Assembly: GCF_030936135.1 (NCBI RefSeq)
Contig: NC_082598.1
Coordinates: 31,180,687 to 31,244,686, forward strand
Origin: Gavia stellata
Taxonomy: Eukaryota > Chordata > Aves > Gaviiformes > Gaviidae
Direction: 5' to 3'
Length of the DNA: 64,000 bases
Below the pieces are notes generated by a model. That model was given only the letters and a program-made list of their open reading frames with translations. It did not search any database and was not told the origin of the DNA. The translations under genes and the position numbers were made by a program. This document shows positions 24,149-35,908 of the stretch, one piece after another (the first letter of the stretch is position 1; each line of letters starts with the position of its first letter).

Positions 24149-25005
24149 AATTTTTCGTCACTGCGAAAGAACAAGGATTGGAAGTACCAAGCAGCTGTCC
24201 TTGTGCATTTTTGTATATAATGTACAGAATTATAGTTAAGCACTGAAGATGAGACACTGAACTTTTTATAGCAAATGATTTGTGGGACTGACACATTTAT
24301 GGACAGCTTCTGCAGTGGAGATCTGTTCATTGTCTGGTTTGTTTATTCTGTGGCGCCTGCTCCCTTGGTGGGATTTGCGTGGTTTCCTTGCTTGCTGGAC
24401 CTGGCTCAGCTGAGTTTTGAGGATCTACTCTCACAAATATTGAGGCTTCCTTGCCTCTTCCTCTGTTCCACGTGGCCACCTTTCCTGTTTCTTCAAGAGC
24501 TGATTCTTAAGGCTTCTCGAAGCAGACCATGTGTTGTTTCATGTTGCTCAACAGAAGGTGTTAAGGAGCAAACTGCTTGCTCCCCCCTCCAAGGACTTCA
24601 GTTCCAGGGTGCGCCCAAGGCTAGATAATCTAAGCAACGAGAAACCTGGGAGCAGTTCCTATACCATTGAGTGGCTGAGCCACCAACAGAGAATTTTATA
24701 AACTTAATTTAGAGGGAAAACTTCTTAATCAGGGATTTTTATCAGGAAATTGATGTGTGGTGATTAACAACCAACCATGTTCAATATGCAATCTGTCTGG
24801 AGCTAGTATTATTTGACTTTTCTGGTTTTTTGAATTTTTGAAACACAGAGTATAAGGAAAGTAATAAAATGGTCCAACTTAACAATGTTCCATTCCCAGG
24901 ATTGAACGGTAATGGAATTCTTAGTTAGATGTGTTCTGATTTTTCTTTTTGGGAATAGAAATGTAATCTGGAAGAGTATTAATAAAATGTAGTGTCTCCA
25001 TTTGC
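24149..25005 (+). other. TMEM165: TMEM165 3' UTR
   Basis: Non-coding sequence after the stop with two AATAAA signals, at 24863-24868 and 24981-24986. Each is followed within 20-40 bases by T/GT-rich sequence. The second is taken as the main 3' end; longer forms cannot be excluded. Confidence 0.7.
24981..24986 (+). terminator. TMEM165: AATAAA poly(A) signal of TMEM165
   Basis: Canonical hexamer 830 bases after the stop, followed by a T-rich element. An alternative signal lies at 24863-24868. Confidence 0.7.
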
Positions 25006-26067
25006 ATTTTTTTCAGTATTGTTTTTGATGGTTCCCATAATTCCTGCCACAAAGGTTTACCTAGTGATTATGTACTCAAGGTGAGGAAAGTTCCCTAAAT
25101 TTATTTTGGATACTGTTATAAATGCCAGTTATAAAGGCTTTGAAAATGTTGACCACTGAAGATAAGTGGGTTGCAGAAATACATACTTTGCTCTTCAGTG
25201 ATGATTTGGATTCTGAGCTAATGGCTTAAATAACCCACTAAGATCTACTCAGTAGCAGTCTTGTAAAATAGAAGATACGGTTTCTAATACGAATCTGCCT
25301 TACTGAAGCTAAAGCAATATGGAGCATTACATTTGTAGCTCACAAACAGAGCGGTCCCTAATCCTTCCCTTAGGTTTCTCTGCCCAGAAAACGCCTTAGT
25401 GCCACATCTCTCAAACTCTTAAGACCGCAGTAGTGCAATGCCTGTCATGCACAGCCGTATGAAAACAGGCTGTGATTTCAGGCTTCTAGGTCTGAATGTT
25501 CATGTCTTGGCCTGAAGGAAGGGTGCTGCTGGCAGTACTGTCGCTAATTACTAGGTGAGGCACTGCCTTGGTTTGGTGTTGTGGGTTTTTTGTTTGGTTG
25601 TTTTTTTTTTTTCTTTTGAACCAATTGTTGTAGCCAAAACCTGCAGCCTCTTTTTCTCTGCAGCCTGGAAACATGCACTCTGTCCCTGCTGTGTTTCAAC
25701 TTCTGTGTGGAGGGGATTTGTAGCAGAGGTCATGTTAAAACAGGGCAGCAACAGGGAACCTGAAATAGGGAAGAGCTGAAACTTTTAGCTGTTTGCTGGA
25801 CAACTGCTTGTTGTATTAATCAAAAGTGGTGCTGCTGGGCTACAAGTATGTTCATACAGATGTGTCCTGGGTAAAGTAACTGTGGTGCCGCGGTTCATCC
25901 TGCTGAAAATTCTTGCTCAAAATAATCAAAAAAGCCAAACTAGTTGGCCATCTTCTAATGTAGAAGCTTTCCAAACTTTGTATGTGCTACTTAAAGCTGT
26001 TTTGATATGAAAACAATTATTCTCAACAGAAAAATGGAGCTATTTAATGTGTTGTTTGTAGAGGTAA

Positions 26068-26103
26068 GTGTGAAGTTGCAGAACAAATCTCTGCAACTTC
26101 CAC
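26068..26103. repeat. Inverted repeat, 11-bp perfect stem
   Basis: GAAGTTGCAGA (26072-26082) pairs with TCTGCAACTTC (26090-26100) across a 7-nt loop. The stem extends by GTG/CAC with one bulged base. It is too short for a typical microRNA precursor. Confidence 0.8.
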
Positions 26104-27949
26104 ATTCATATTTTACTATTACAAACTTACACATGATGCTAAGTACTGCTTTTGACCAGTCATAGCAATGTATTTGGCTGCTTTCTAATGCTAGCTAGGC
26201 ACGTAGGAGTTAGTTTGAACAGTGGTCATACTTTTTTTTAAAAGCACAAACATTGACTTATCTTTGGAAATCTATTAAAAAAATTAGATCGCTCATGAAA
26301 TTTTAGTAAAAGCTTTGAAAGGTGCTTCAGTAGTTGCTACTAATTACAGTGATTCAATGTTGTCAAGTGCCTGTTGGAATTTTTCATAATTTAAAGAATC
26401 TGGTCGGGGTGTAACCAAAGCCTGGTGAAGGTGATGGAGGACTCCACTGCCGTATTTTTTGCGACACTGTGTCTGCTGCGCTCCCTCCAGCACAAATGGT
26501 GTTCTTCCACAGCATCTCAGAACACTCGCACCCCGGCCATATCTGTTGCCTATTGGCTGGTTCAGGCGTTGGGATTTTTGCAGCTTTCATCATACTTCTT
26601 TCTTGTATTTCTAGTTCATTGCCATCGGAGAGGTTTGTAACATTGTTCCATCTCAAAATACGTGGATACTTGAGATACAGGTAGTATCTTAAGGAGTCTG
26701 CGTGTGCACATATATAGTGGCTTACCCTTTACAGTGAGTTTGCATCAAAAACTTCCAGATTTTGTTAAAGCCTTTCCTTTGCCCATGCTTCCCTTAAAGT
26801 AGCGGATCTTAATTGAAGAGGTAGGCATGTTGTTGGTAAGATGAAGTCTGCTTACTAGACATCACTAAAACACATTCTGGGAGAGTGTGTGAGCTGGGTC
26901 ACTGTCCCCTGGACTAAAACACCCAGAATGTGAGAAGGTCTGGACTGATGCTGCAGTGACTTGGGATGCCCTCTGAATTCAGAGGGCGGGGAGCTGAAAT
27001 CTAGTGTTTTGCCACTTGAGATGCTGGTCGATGTGAGCAGTAATTCATTCGTTGCCCCTCCTTTTCCCACCCTGTGCCCAAAGTGGAAGTTACTGATCTC
27101 TTAGTAAAAGAAACTCTGTCTCTCTACTTCTCCTTATGCTACGAGATAAAGCAGGAACCATGGGGCATGCTGATCTGATTGAATCAGCTATGTACTACAG
27201 TAGGCTCATGTGTTGCACCTTCATCTAACTTCTTCGACATCCTCAGTGAGCTGAAATGTGTTTAACAGCGGAGCTGGGCATATGGGAATGGATTATTTTG
27301 TCTTTTCAGCAGCTAGCTATAGCACTGGCTTCCTCTCTTCCAAGGTACTGTTCTGACAAGTTAGTAAATAACTGGCAGGAGCATTAAGCCTGTGCATTAA
27401 AGCACCAAGGCTGAGCAGAATCTGTGCATGATCAGATTGAGCTGGGGAGATGCTCAAGCTATGAAACTAGCCAAGCACTTGGGGAGGGCGGCTTAGTGTT
27501 TTTGGCCACATCAGCTTGCTTATGAGGAAGAAATACAACTGCACCTGTAGTGCAGTCCTGCAGTGGCAGTGTTTGAGCTGCTCTCAGGTAGGTTGGAGGA
27601 GCCATTTGCAGGGCTGGGAACTGCAAGATCTCAGCGATCAAGACACCAGAGCAGGCCTGATGCTGTACTGGTGGGGAAATGTGCCCCATGTGTTTTTACC
27701 AATGCTTCTGTCCTGGGGCATTACACGTAGCCATTTCCTAAATGGTGGTACTTTTGAGGAAGGAGCTGGTTGGTATATTAGCCAGCCAAGGCCTGGCTTT
27801 TCAGGAAGAAAATACAGAAAAAGTTTAAATAATAGTGCTCCTTCCCTTTCAAATGGAGGTAAGTTTGGGGGTTGCCTTGCATTTTAGAATATGAAAGAAA
27901 CACTTAAGGTAACTAGCTGAAGTTTTAGTTGTCGCTGCCCGGTGCAATG

Positions 27950-28014
27950 TCACAGAATCACTATCACAGAATCACTAAGGTTGGAAAAGACCTGTAAGAT
28001 CATCAAGTCCAACC
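27950..28014 (-). mobile_element. CR1 LINE 3'-end fragment
   Basis: CACAGAATCA is present twice and is followed by GGTTGGAAAAGACCTGTAAG and ATCATCAAGTCCAACC. This is the reverse complement of the typical avian CR1 3' end, whose tail is an octamer microsatellite of ATTCTGTG type. Only about 65 bp are recognisable, as in most severely 5'-truncated CR1 copies. It looks younger than the other CR1 pieces in this window. Confidence 0.9.
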
Positions 28015-30476
28015 TAAATGTCTTGTTCTTCTGTAGCTGGAGAATACAGCGAGTGGGTGTTGAAGTGTTGAAGGGAAGGCTCGGCAAATCATTGCGCCTG
28101 CAATGTGGGAAATAATAGGCAACTGTCCATCGCAGGTGTCCCCTCTGTCCTGCAGCTCTCCCTGATGAGGTGAGATGCACTAGCAGCTGCAGCCAATTTC
28201 AGTCACTGCCAAAGGAACCTCCAAAGCAGGGTCTAAAGCAGGAACATGCATCTCCGGCTGCATGTGCACACAGACAAGGTCTGAACCTGCACACTGCCTG
28301 CAACTGCTTGTTTCCAGGCAATAGAAACAGAAGGGAGATGATGGTCAATTCTACTCGGAAGAAAAAAAATCTCACATCAACCGAGATGTTTAAAATGAGA
28401 AAAGCTTGTGCTCGTTATTTTTGAAGGTGCCTATTCCCAATCCTTAGGCCAAGACCGTCTCATTACACTGTATGTGGCAAAGTGCAATAAGCAAAGATTA
28501 AGGTAAACTTGTAATTTCTGTCCTGCCAGGACAAAGTTTTTCAAAGGAAACCTATTGAACAGGTTGAGTTCACAAGCAAGCCTGTTCCTCCTTGGGCACT
28601 GCAAGCAGGTATGTGTATGCTGGGCTTGTGCTTGGGCTTGCTGTTTTGAGATATATTACTCGGATACGAAGTCTGGAAACTTGGAAGTTAATGAGCAGCT
28701 GTATTCACTGCGTGCTGTTAAGAGGCAGCCTGCTGGTGTACAGGCTTCCCCTTGCCTCAGCTGCACCTCTAGTTTGGGGCAGGCTGTGCAGCAGCTGGAA
28801 CGCTGCCACTGCATTCACATGAGCTGTTTTACAACGCATTTCTAGAAAGGGGTTGGCGGTTGAGCCTACCTACATTTTAGTCTCAGATTTTGTGTATTAA
28901 AAACAAAAAAATCTCTGATCTTGAATTAAGAGGATCAGGCCCTTTCATCCTAATGTAACTTGAGTTATCCTTAACTTCCAGAGACGTGGAAATAATGATG
29001 TAATGGCACTTCCTGTACTGACGTGGCATTTTTCCATAGATGACCTCGTATAGCCCCTGAAGTCAGCACCCTTGGCAAGTAATAGCTACAGGATTTTGCT
29101 AATGTTACCACAGGTTACATTTAACCCGTAACATTTTCCATCTATATGTGGCATGTACTATAGATGTGTATTTCTTCTGGATTATTTAAATTTACTTCCC
29201 AAGTGAAAATGTAGTTGCCAAAGGGTCTGACAGTGATAGAGACTGTGTGCTACAAGGAATGCTAGTAAGACTATGGAAACTTTTGTTGTTATATGTTGCC
29301 CTCAAACAGCTGAAAGCTTGTAGAAATTCTATCACTAATGCCGGAGACTCAGAAGGGCAACTAACCTTTGGATTGCTAATCTTTACAAGTACTTAACAGT
29401 TGCATTCTCATATAAGCATGGGTTTTGTTTCTAAGTTGGCACAACAGCAACATGCCATTGAACAGCACTGCTTCAGGTGTGGCAGCAGTTATAATTACAG
29501 CTCTTCTTCTTGATAAGTTTATGGAAAAATATATTAGTATTTCCAAAGTTCAATTTTAAGAAAACTGATAATCTTGCTTGCTACATGCTATTGGTCTTAC
29601 CACTGGTGGGTGTTGACAGTTTTTACTGTTGCATTTCTATAGCTAACTTTGTTTTGATTCCTGGGGCACAGGGGGTTTATGGCATCTAGAAGTAGTATAC
29701 AACTTGCACAAGTATTATTTAATTCCCAAAGGCAAAAGATCAGTATCTTCACATGGGCATCTAGTCTGATATTACAGAACGAAAAGAAATGCAGACTGTA
29801 AAAATGGCTAAGCATATTTATCATTTTCTCCAGGCATTCAGCTTCAATTACAGGATTTCCTTCCTTCCCCCTTTTCCTTGAACATTTAATTAATTTCAAA
29901 TTATTAGAGTTGTCTTATTGATGTTCACACTTAAAGGATCAGGGAGAAAGGGCTTTAGACGACCCTGACAGGTCCCATGTTATCACACAGCTCTTCAAAG
30001 CAACTGCTGCATGCTCTGAACGAGTTGTGCTCTCAGCTAGATGCAAGTATCTCCTCCTTTTTTTCAGTGGCATAGCTGACATTTCAGATAATCTCTCTTT
30101 ATTTAAAGATATTATTCTTTGACAATTCACCAGCAGCAGAAACACCCAGGGAGGGGAGTTGAAAGAATTAAAGAAGGGTGTTTTGCCCATGCCAGAAAGT
30201 GAGGGAAGGGCTATCTACACTTGAAAAACCCTCTCGTGCACGTACACACACTCCGCAGTGCTGCTCCATCATTTGGAGAGAACAGGGGCTGTACGCACAA
30301 AGATACAAAAGTAGTTTTAAGTTGTGCACATTCAAACAAGTGCTGCTTGAGTAAATTCCAAGGCAGTAATGTAAATATGCAAATCAAAGATCTCTAGCCT
30401 TTAGAGTAGGGCATCAATTTATAGAGAGATACAGAGAGAAGACAAGAAAAAACCACAGTAGGCATTTTTACTGAAA

Positions 30477-30645
30477 TCTCACAAGTCATTTGTCTGGGTA
30501 GGGGAGAGAAAATAGAATCGACATCGAGCAACTTCTCACAAGTCAGTTCTGTGGGTGGGGGAGAGAGAGAGCGCCTTTGTTACAGTTGTGGGAAGGGTAA
30601 GAGAGCGCTTCACTGAAACTTTGATAAAATTGACATCAAGCAACT
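30477..30645. repeat. Diverged tandem duplication near the CLOCK 3' end
   Basis: Copy 1 (30477-30533) and copy 2 (30534-30645) both begin TCTCACAAGTCA, continue with GTGGG/GGGTA-type and GGGGAGAGA sequence, and end GACATC(G/A)AGCAACT. Copy 2 carries about 55 extra bases in its middle, including a second GAGAGCGC. Confidence 0.75.
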
Positions 30646-30704
30646 CAGAAAAAAAAACTTCTAGAACCTTAGAAGCTACAAAAAGCAAAATTTTAAATGT
30701 TACA

Positions 30705-30710
30705 TTTATT
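30705..30710 (-). terminator. CLOCK: Candidate distal AATAAA poly(A) signal of CLOCK
   Basis: Reads TTTATT on the plus strand, AATAAA on the minus strand. It is the most distal signal before the sequence changes to purine-rich, duplicated DNA. Alternative sites are upstream. Confidence 0.4.
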
Positions 30711-33700
30711 CAGTTAAAAAATTGACAGTTAGTAATGGTCACATGAACACCAGGGAACTGTATCTACATTTCCTGACGTCAATATGAGCGGCACTAGGGT
30801 TTTTCTGTTTGTTTTCTTTTACTTATACAAATCTAATGCCAGTTAAAAAAATACAAAACAAAACTGTGAAATCAACACTGCTTTAAAAACTCAAAATTCA
30901 ATCTGATATATTTGAAAATAAATAATTTTCACCTTTCTTGTTAAAAAAAGACAACTTGCCAACTGCTTTCAAAGCAGTAACATCTTTAAGACCATTCCCA
31001 GAAGCGTTTCATAAATAATTACCCATTGATTGTCTATTAATGCAGCATCTCTCAGTCTCAGCTGGGGTGTCTATATTAGGCCATACAGTATTTTGTTCAG
31101 ACACAGTGTTTTGTTTATTCTTTCCCCCCTCCTTTTTATTTAGGTACAATTTCTTTGAATATAGCATATCATGCTGGCAAAATTCATGCAGATGACACAG
31201 CATGAAGCATAGCAGAGCTTAAAATCGCCTGTTTAAAAAAAAAAAAAGACAAGGAATGTAGTGTTAAAAATCATGATAGTGAAAAAGCAACTATCCAGTC
31301 CCATGGACAACCAAGACAATTTCAAATGTTCTCTCACAGTTGTGTCATCTACTATGATTTGTTTAAATATGTCTTTTTTTAATCCAAATTCACTTAATTC
31401 TCTTCAACTTTTTCCACCAGGGATAAGTAAAAAAATAAAAGGTTAATTATTAAAACTAGTCTCTTTTCCTTTTTAATCAAAATAACCATTTTCCAGCCCT
31501 CTGACTGTACATCTAATTTTAATGATTTCAAATAGAGAAACTTACGAATCAGACATGTTTGACGCCTCCTGATGCCCCAACATTTAAAACACTCATAACA
31601 ATACCTGGGTTAAATCTCTGAAAACATAAATGGTTCTTGAATTGACTTTACATTTGAAAAAGGCCACATCTTCAAAACTTCAGAACATTTTCACACAAAT
31701 TATAATCCTAAGGAACACTTAGAATTATTGAGCAGGCAAATGAGCCTCCAGATGATTCTCTCTCATAGGCAACTGTGCAACTTAAAAAGTCTCCTTCCAA
31801 GGAAGCTATCATCATCAATCCCTTCCCCTGGCCATATAAAACACAAAGCCAACTGGTTTTAGAAGCCTTTTTAATCTTGCACTTTGAGCCTCAAAGGATC
31901 ACCACATTAAAGAAACATTTTCCAGAAATGTCTCTCTTGACAGTTTTATGCATGTTATTCCTTGATGCCTCCCCTTTTTAACGGTTTCACTGACTAAAGA
32001 AATAAACTGTTTTTCAAATAGTCTTTTCAGTAAAGTGCTTGTTATTACTCAAAAAAAAAAAAAAGAGAAAGTGCTATTTGAGTCTTAAGAGAATTTCTTT
32101 TTCTGTGAAAAACTGCCTGATATAGCTTTATTTTATTCATTTTTACATAAAGCTGAAATGAAACCTATCTCTTGTAAGGATACTGGGTTACTAATTTTGG
32201 TGTTTGGCAGTAGGCAAGATGCCCACAGAAGGTGGTGACACACTGGAACCATAGTGCAGAAGGTAATCCTTCTAGATGAAATGGAAGGCATATGGAGAGC
32301 TCCTACTAGAATCCTTTCATATTTATATACAAATATAATATATATTAAATATAATATAAAAATAGCTATATTCTTTTTCTCTGAAGTTATCCTAGAAGCT
32401 TCTTCAAATCCTCACCCATTGCAGGCAAACAATGTCTTGTCTCCTAAACTCCATGCAACTATGCCATCTTTTTCACTCCATTATGTATCACCAGCCCATT
32501 TCTTCATAAATACAGTCCTCTCCTTAACAGACTCCTTCCCTTCTGTCAGAGCCATTCTGTAACGTTTGCACTCCAGAACCTGCAGCGTCACAGCATTCAT
32601 TATCGTGCTATTTATTAGGATGTTGCAAATAAGTCTATAACTGTAGTAAATGAGTCGGGCAGAAGCAAAAGGCTGATTAAGAAAGAGGCAATAGCCTGGT
32701 CCTCCTCCCACTAGAAATCAAGGACAGTTCAGCAATTGATTCGGCAACAGGGGAAGCTGCAGACCCTTTAAATACATACTTTTTAGTCACTAGCTGTGAA
32801 ACAAAGCATCTCCATCCTTGCACAGAATCCGGACCAAGTTCTACACACTCACTTTTGTAAAAAGTTTGCCTGGTTTGTGGCAGGAATTTTTCAAATGCGT
32901 GCTATATTTTTCCAGTTTCTTTGAATTTCCCCATCTTCTATACTTTCACAACTAGCTGGTAGTTCTGTAATTGAATGACCTCTCTCTGAGGTTACAAAAA
33001 GCTTCTTGATCAAAGCGTATGTTTCTATAGTTCTCTTTCAGCAGCCACACTATTGTCATAATCTAATTTCTCTCTCACCTGGTTTAGCCTTTTTACCGAC
33101 AGACCTATAGCAGCACACCAGAATATCTGGGAAGGGGGAAATGGGAGAAGTAGTTTAAATTAAGCTTTATATAAAAAGCTGCATCATTAACCGTCTGGCT
33201 CTATTTTCTGTAATTCTCAGTATAATAGCTTAATAAACCTATTTTACCACTATTCAATAGTTCTATCAGCACTGTTAAAGCTCTCCCAGATTTTTTTTTT
33301 TAGTGCTGTATTATTATTGTAATTGTTAAAAAATTTTTTATCTAAACTATTTTCCATTACGCAAAAGTACTGATAGTACAGGCCTCTAGTCAATGCAGCT
33401 TAATTTAGAAATGGGTGGAATGGTGTGGTAGGGATAGTAGAGCAAGGCAGGATTTCTTTACTTAGAACTTTACAGAAACAGGTTTCTGACAATTATTCCA
33501 GCTCAGAGAATGCCAGAAATCCCTTTAAAGAAGGGGAAGTGTTCCTTGCTATGTTTGGTATTGGCATCTGTTCCTTGCTCCAGGTTGCAAGAGGCTTCTT
33601 GGAGCAGAAAGCAATCTGGTTCTCTTTGGTACTGTGTTTCTCACACTCCCCTTCCTTGTTCACTACTGTGGTTTTTGGCACTACTGTGCCAAACTCTCAC

Positions 33701-34226
33701 TTTATAACTGGGGAATAACAAAGATCTAATGGTGGGACACGTGCAGAGGCAAAGGCTAGCCTCAAAACGCAACCAACTGTATCAAATGCTTGGCTAAACT
33801 GGTATTACCTTCCTGTGGGTTTGGTTCATCCAGTAATACAATCAAACTGTTTCATAGTACAAAATAGTCCATCACCATTTGATTACATTCATTCAACTCC
33901 TCCTCAGTGTTCAAGCTTAATCCAGCTTTCTCTCCCTAGTACTAATTTTAACTGCTTTTACTGTTTTTGGTTTTAATTATCAGATCTATCAGCATTTATT
34001 CATTTTTCTCTGAAGTTCTGGTTTCCACAAACTAGTACCATAAAAACCTACTGAACATTTACTTAAAATAGCACATCATATCTGTTGGAACTTTTTATTT
34101 TCTTTGTAAAGTGAAGTTGCCTTCTGAAGTCTTAGTTCAGTGATATCTCTTAAATCAATAGCCTGGTAGTGTTAAATGTAATCATGATCTCCCCCAACAC
34201 ACACTTTAAATGCTACGAAAATTATT

Positions 34227-34244
34227 AAAAAAAAAAAAAAAAAA
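34227..34244. repeat. A18 homopolymer
   Basis: Eighteen A on the plus strand in the probable CLOCK 3' UTR (U18 in the mRNA). No transposon is recognisable next to it. Confidence 0.9.
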
Positions 34245-35722
34245 CAACACAGCTTACTGCAAAAGGAGTAATCTATACTTTTAGATTTTTTGCTCTTTTA
34301 AGAGTATTACCTTCAAGGTCTGAGATTTTAGAGACTCCTCTGTTTCTGGCTAGTGTTTGAGGGGGAGTACCACTCAAAAATGCTCATGTTCTCAACTCAG
34401 ACCATAATTAAAATCAACACAGTACAGAAATAGCTATGAAGTAGATACACAAGTTTGGTTGACAATGTACTAAGACTTCAAAATTGAAAATGGTTACAGA
34501 TTCAAGACGTTGTAATTCAAGATGTTCAACGTTATCACCTGAATTAAAATCAAGGCACTATGGGTTTTGTTGTTGTTAAAATGACCCTGAATTAGTTCTG
34601 ACTAATTTTTGAAGAAGAATAAAAAGATTCCAACATATTTTAACAAGTTACAATTCTCCCACAGAGAAAGTGGTTAAAAAGTGCCCAAAAGGTTATTAAA
34701 TGTAAATATATTTTTGTGCAAATTACTCCTATAACTGAAACATTCTTGAAAATTACTGTAATTTTTTTTAAACCTTTTACATAAATATTTCCAACTATGA
34801 ACTATATCAAAAGATAGCTTTGGGGAATAAAATTCCGAACCATCCGCAAGAAAGCAGTGCAAATTCCTATTTTTCAAATAAAATTATGAATTAATTATGA
34901 AATGATGAATGATATTAATGAATCTGAATGTCCGGAACCCTGATGCATGATCACCAGTTCAAACAGCTTCATCAATAATTTAACCTCGAGAAGTCAACTA
35001 ACCAACACACCATACCTCACCGAACAAACCCTGACATCACAGACAAAGCACAAACAAGAGACTTGTGCCCACATTAAGGGTGAAAATAATGATGCATCAT
35101 GTTGTAAACAAAAGGGTAGAACAGAGGAAAACATTAGTCTGAGTATGGCGTGAGAATTTAGGGAAACATATTCAAACCTACAAATAACAGATTACATTTT
35201 CATGCATCATATAAAATATTTTGCTCTTTCTCCTTTTATGCAGACATATACACAATATTTTACAGCATCTGTACAACAGAGAACTGGATTTCACACAACA
35301 TTTTCAAAATATTTACTGTCCCGTAATCATCTGAAAAAAATTAGACGGTTTTTGGACTATATTTCTGGCATTTTTTTCTGCTAATTCAAACAATTGCTCC
35401 ATGTCCATTTTAATACTTTAAAAATGTACAGAATTGATAAAAATACCAATATTTTCAGCATCCCTCTCATTTCAGTCACATTTTGAGATTTTACCTGGAC
35501 AAATTAACACATGGCAGCAAATCCTTTAGAACACAGAAACTGGGGCAACTGTCAAAGTTGGCCATGTCTCCATCATCATCTTGTGGCTTTTCTTAACAGA
35601 AGTAGATCTCAACACTGTGGTGTTAGAAAGCCTTCATCCTGCTACTTCTGTAGCCTCAGTGCAACTGTTTATGGAGCAGCCCTCTCCCGGTAGTTTGCTT
35701 CAAAAAGAGGCAGAGCCCCACA

Positions 35723-35908
35723 CTATTGTGGCTGAACTTTGGAAGGATCAGTCATCTTGTCAGTTCTGTGTCGTGAAAGTTGCTGCTGCTGCTGCTGCTG
35801 AGACTGATGCTGCTGGTGGTGGGACTGAGTAAAAGTGCTTTGTTGTAGTGGGAAAGCAGCAGAAAGGATAAGCTGAGCTGACTGATTTCCATGAAGTAAC
35901 CTGGGTGT
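35723..35908 (-). CDS. CLOCK: CLOCK last coding exon (poly-Q and stop)
   Basis: Acceptor is catgttttag|ACACCC. It encodes [20 protein letters not shown], then HHQQHQS followed by seven Gln codons (35780-35800), [18 protein letters not shown] and TAG (35723-35725). This is the avian CLOCK poly-Q locus. Confidence 0.97.
   Translation of the reverse strand, partial: TPRLLHGNQSAQLILSAAFPLQQSTFTQSHHQQHQSQQQQQQQLSRHRTDKMTDPSKVQPQ

Larger units (their letters stand above)
25006..30690. other. Convergent intergenic region between TMEM165 and CLOCK
   Basis: The two genes point toward each other here. The stretch holds a CR1 tail at 27950-28014, a perfect 11-bp inverted repeat at 26072-26100, a T-rich run near 25600, and a diverged two-copy duplication at 30477-30645. 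No coding exon was identified. Either gene may have longer 3' ends reaching in. Confidence 0.65.
30691..35722 (-). other. CLOCK: CLOCK 3' UTR (probable extent)
   Basis: About 5 kb of AT-rich non-coding sequence follows the CLOCK stop on the minus strand. Mammalian CLOCK mRNAs also have a multi-kilobase 3' UTR. Several minus-strand AATAAA signals occur, including 30705-30710, 31113-31118 and 31135-31140. I take the most distal as the likely end. Short plus-strand frames here are spurious. The extent is inferred, not proven. Confidence 0.45.
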
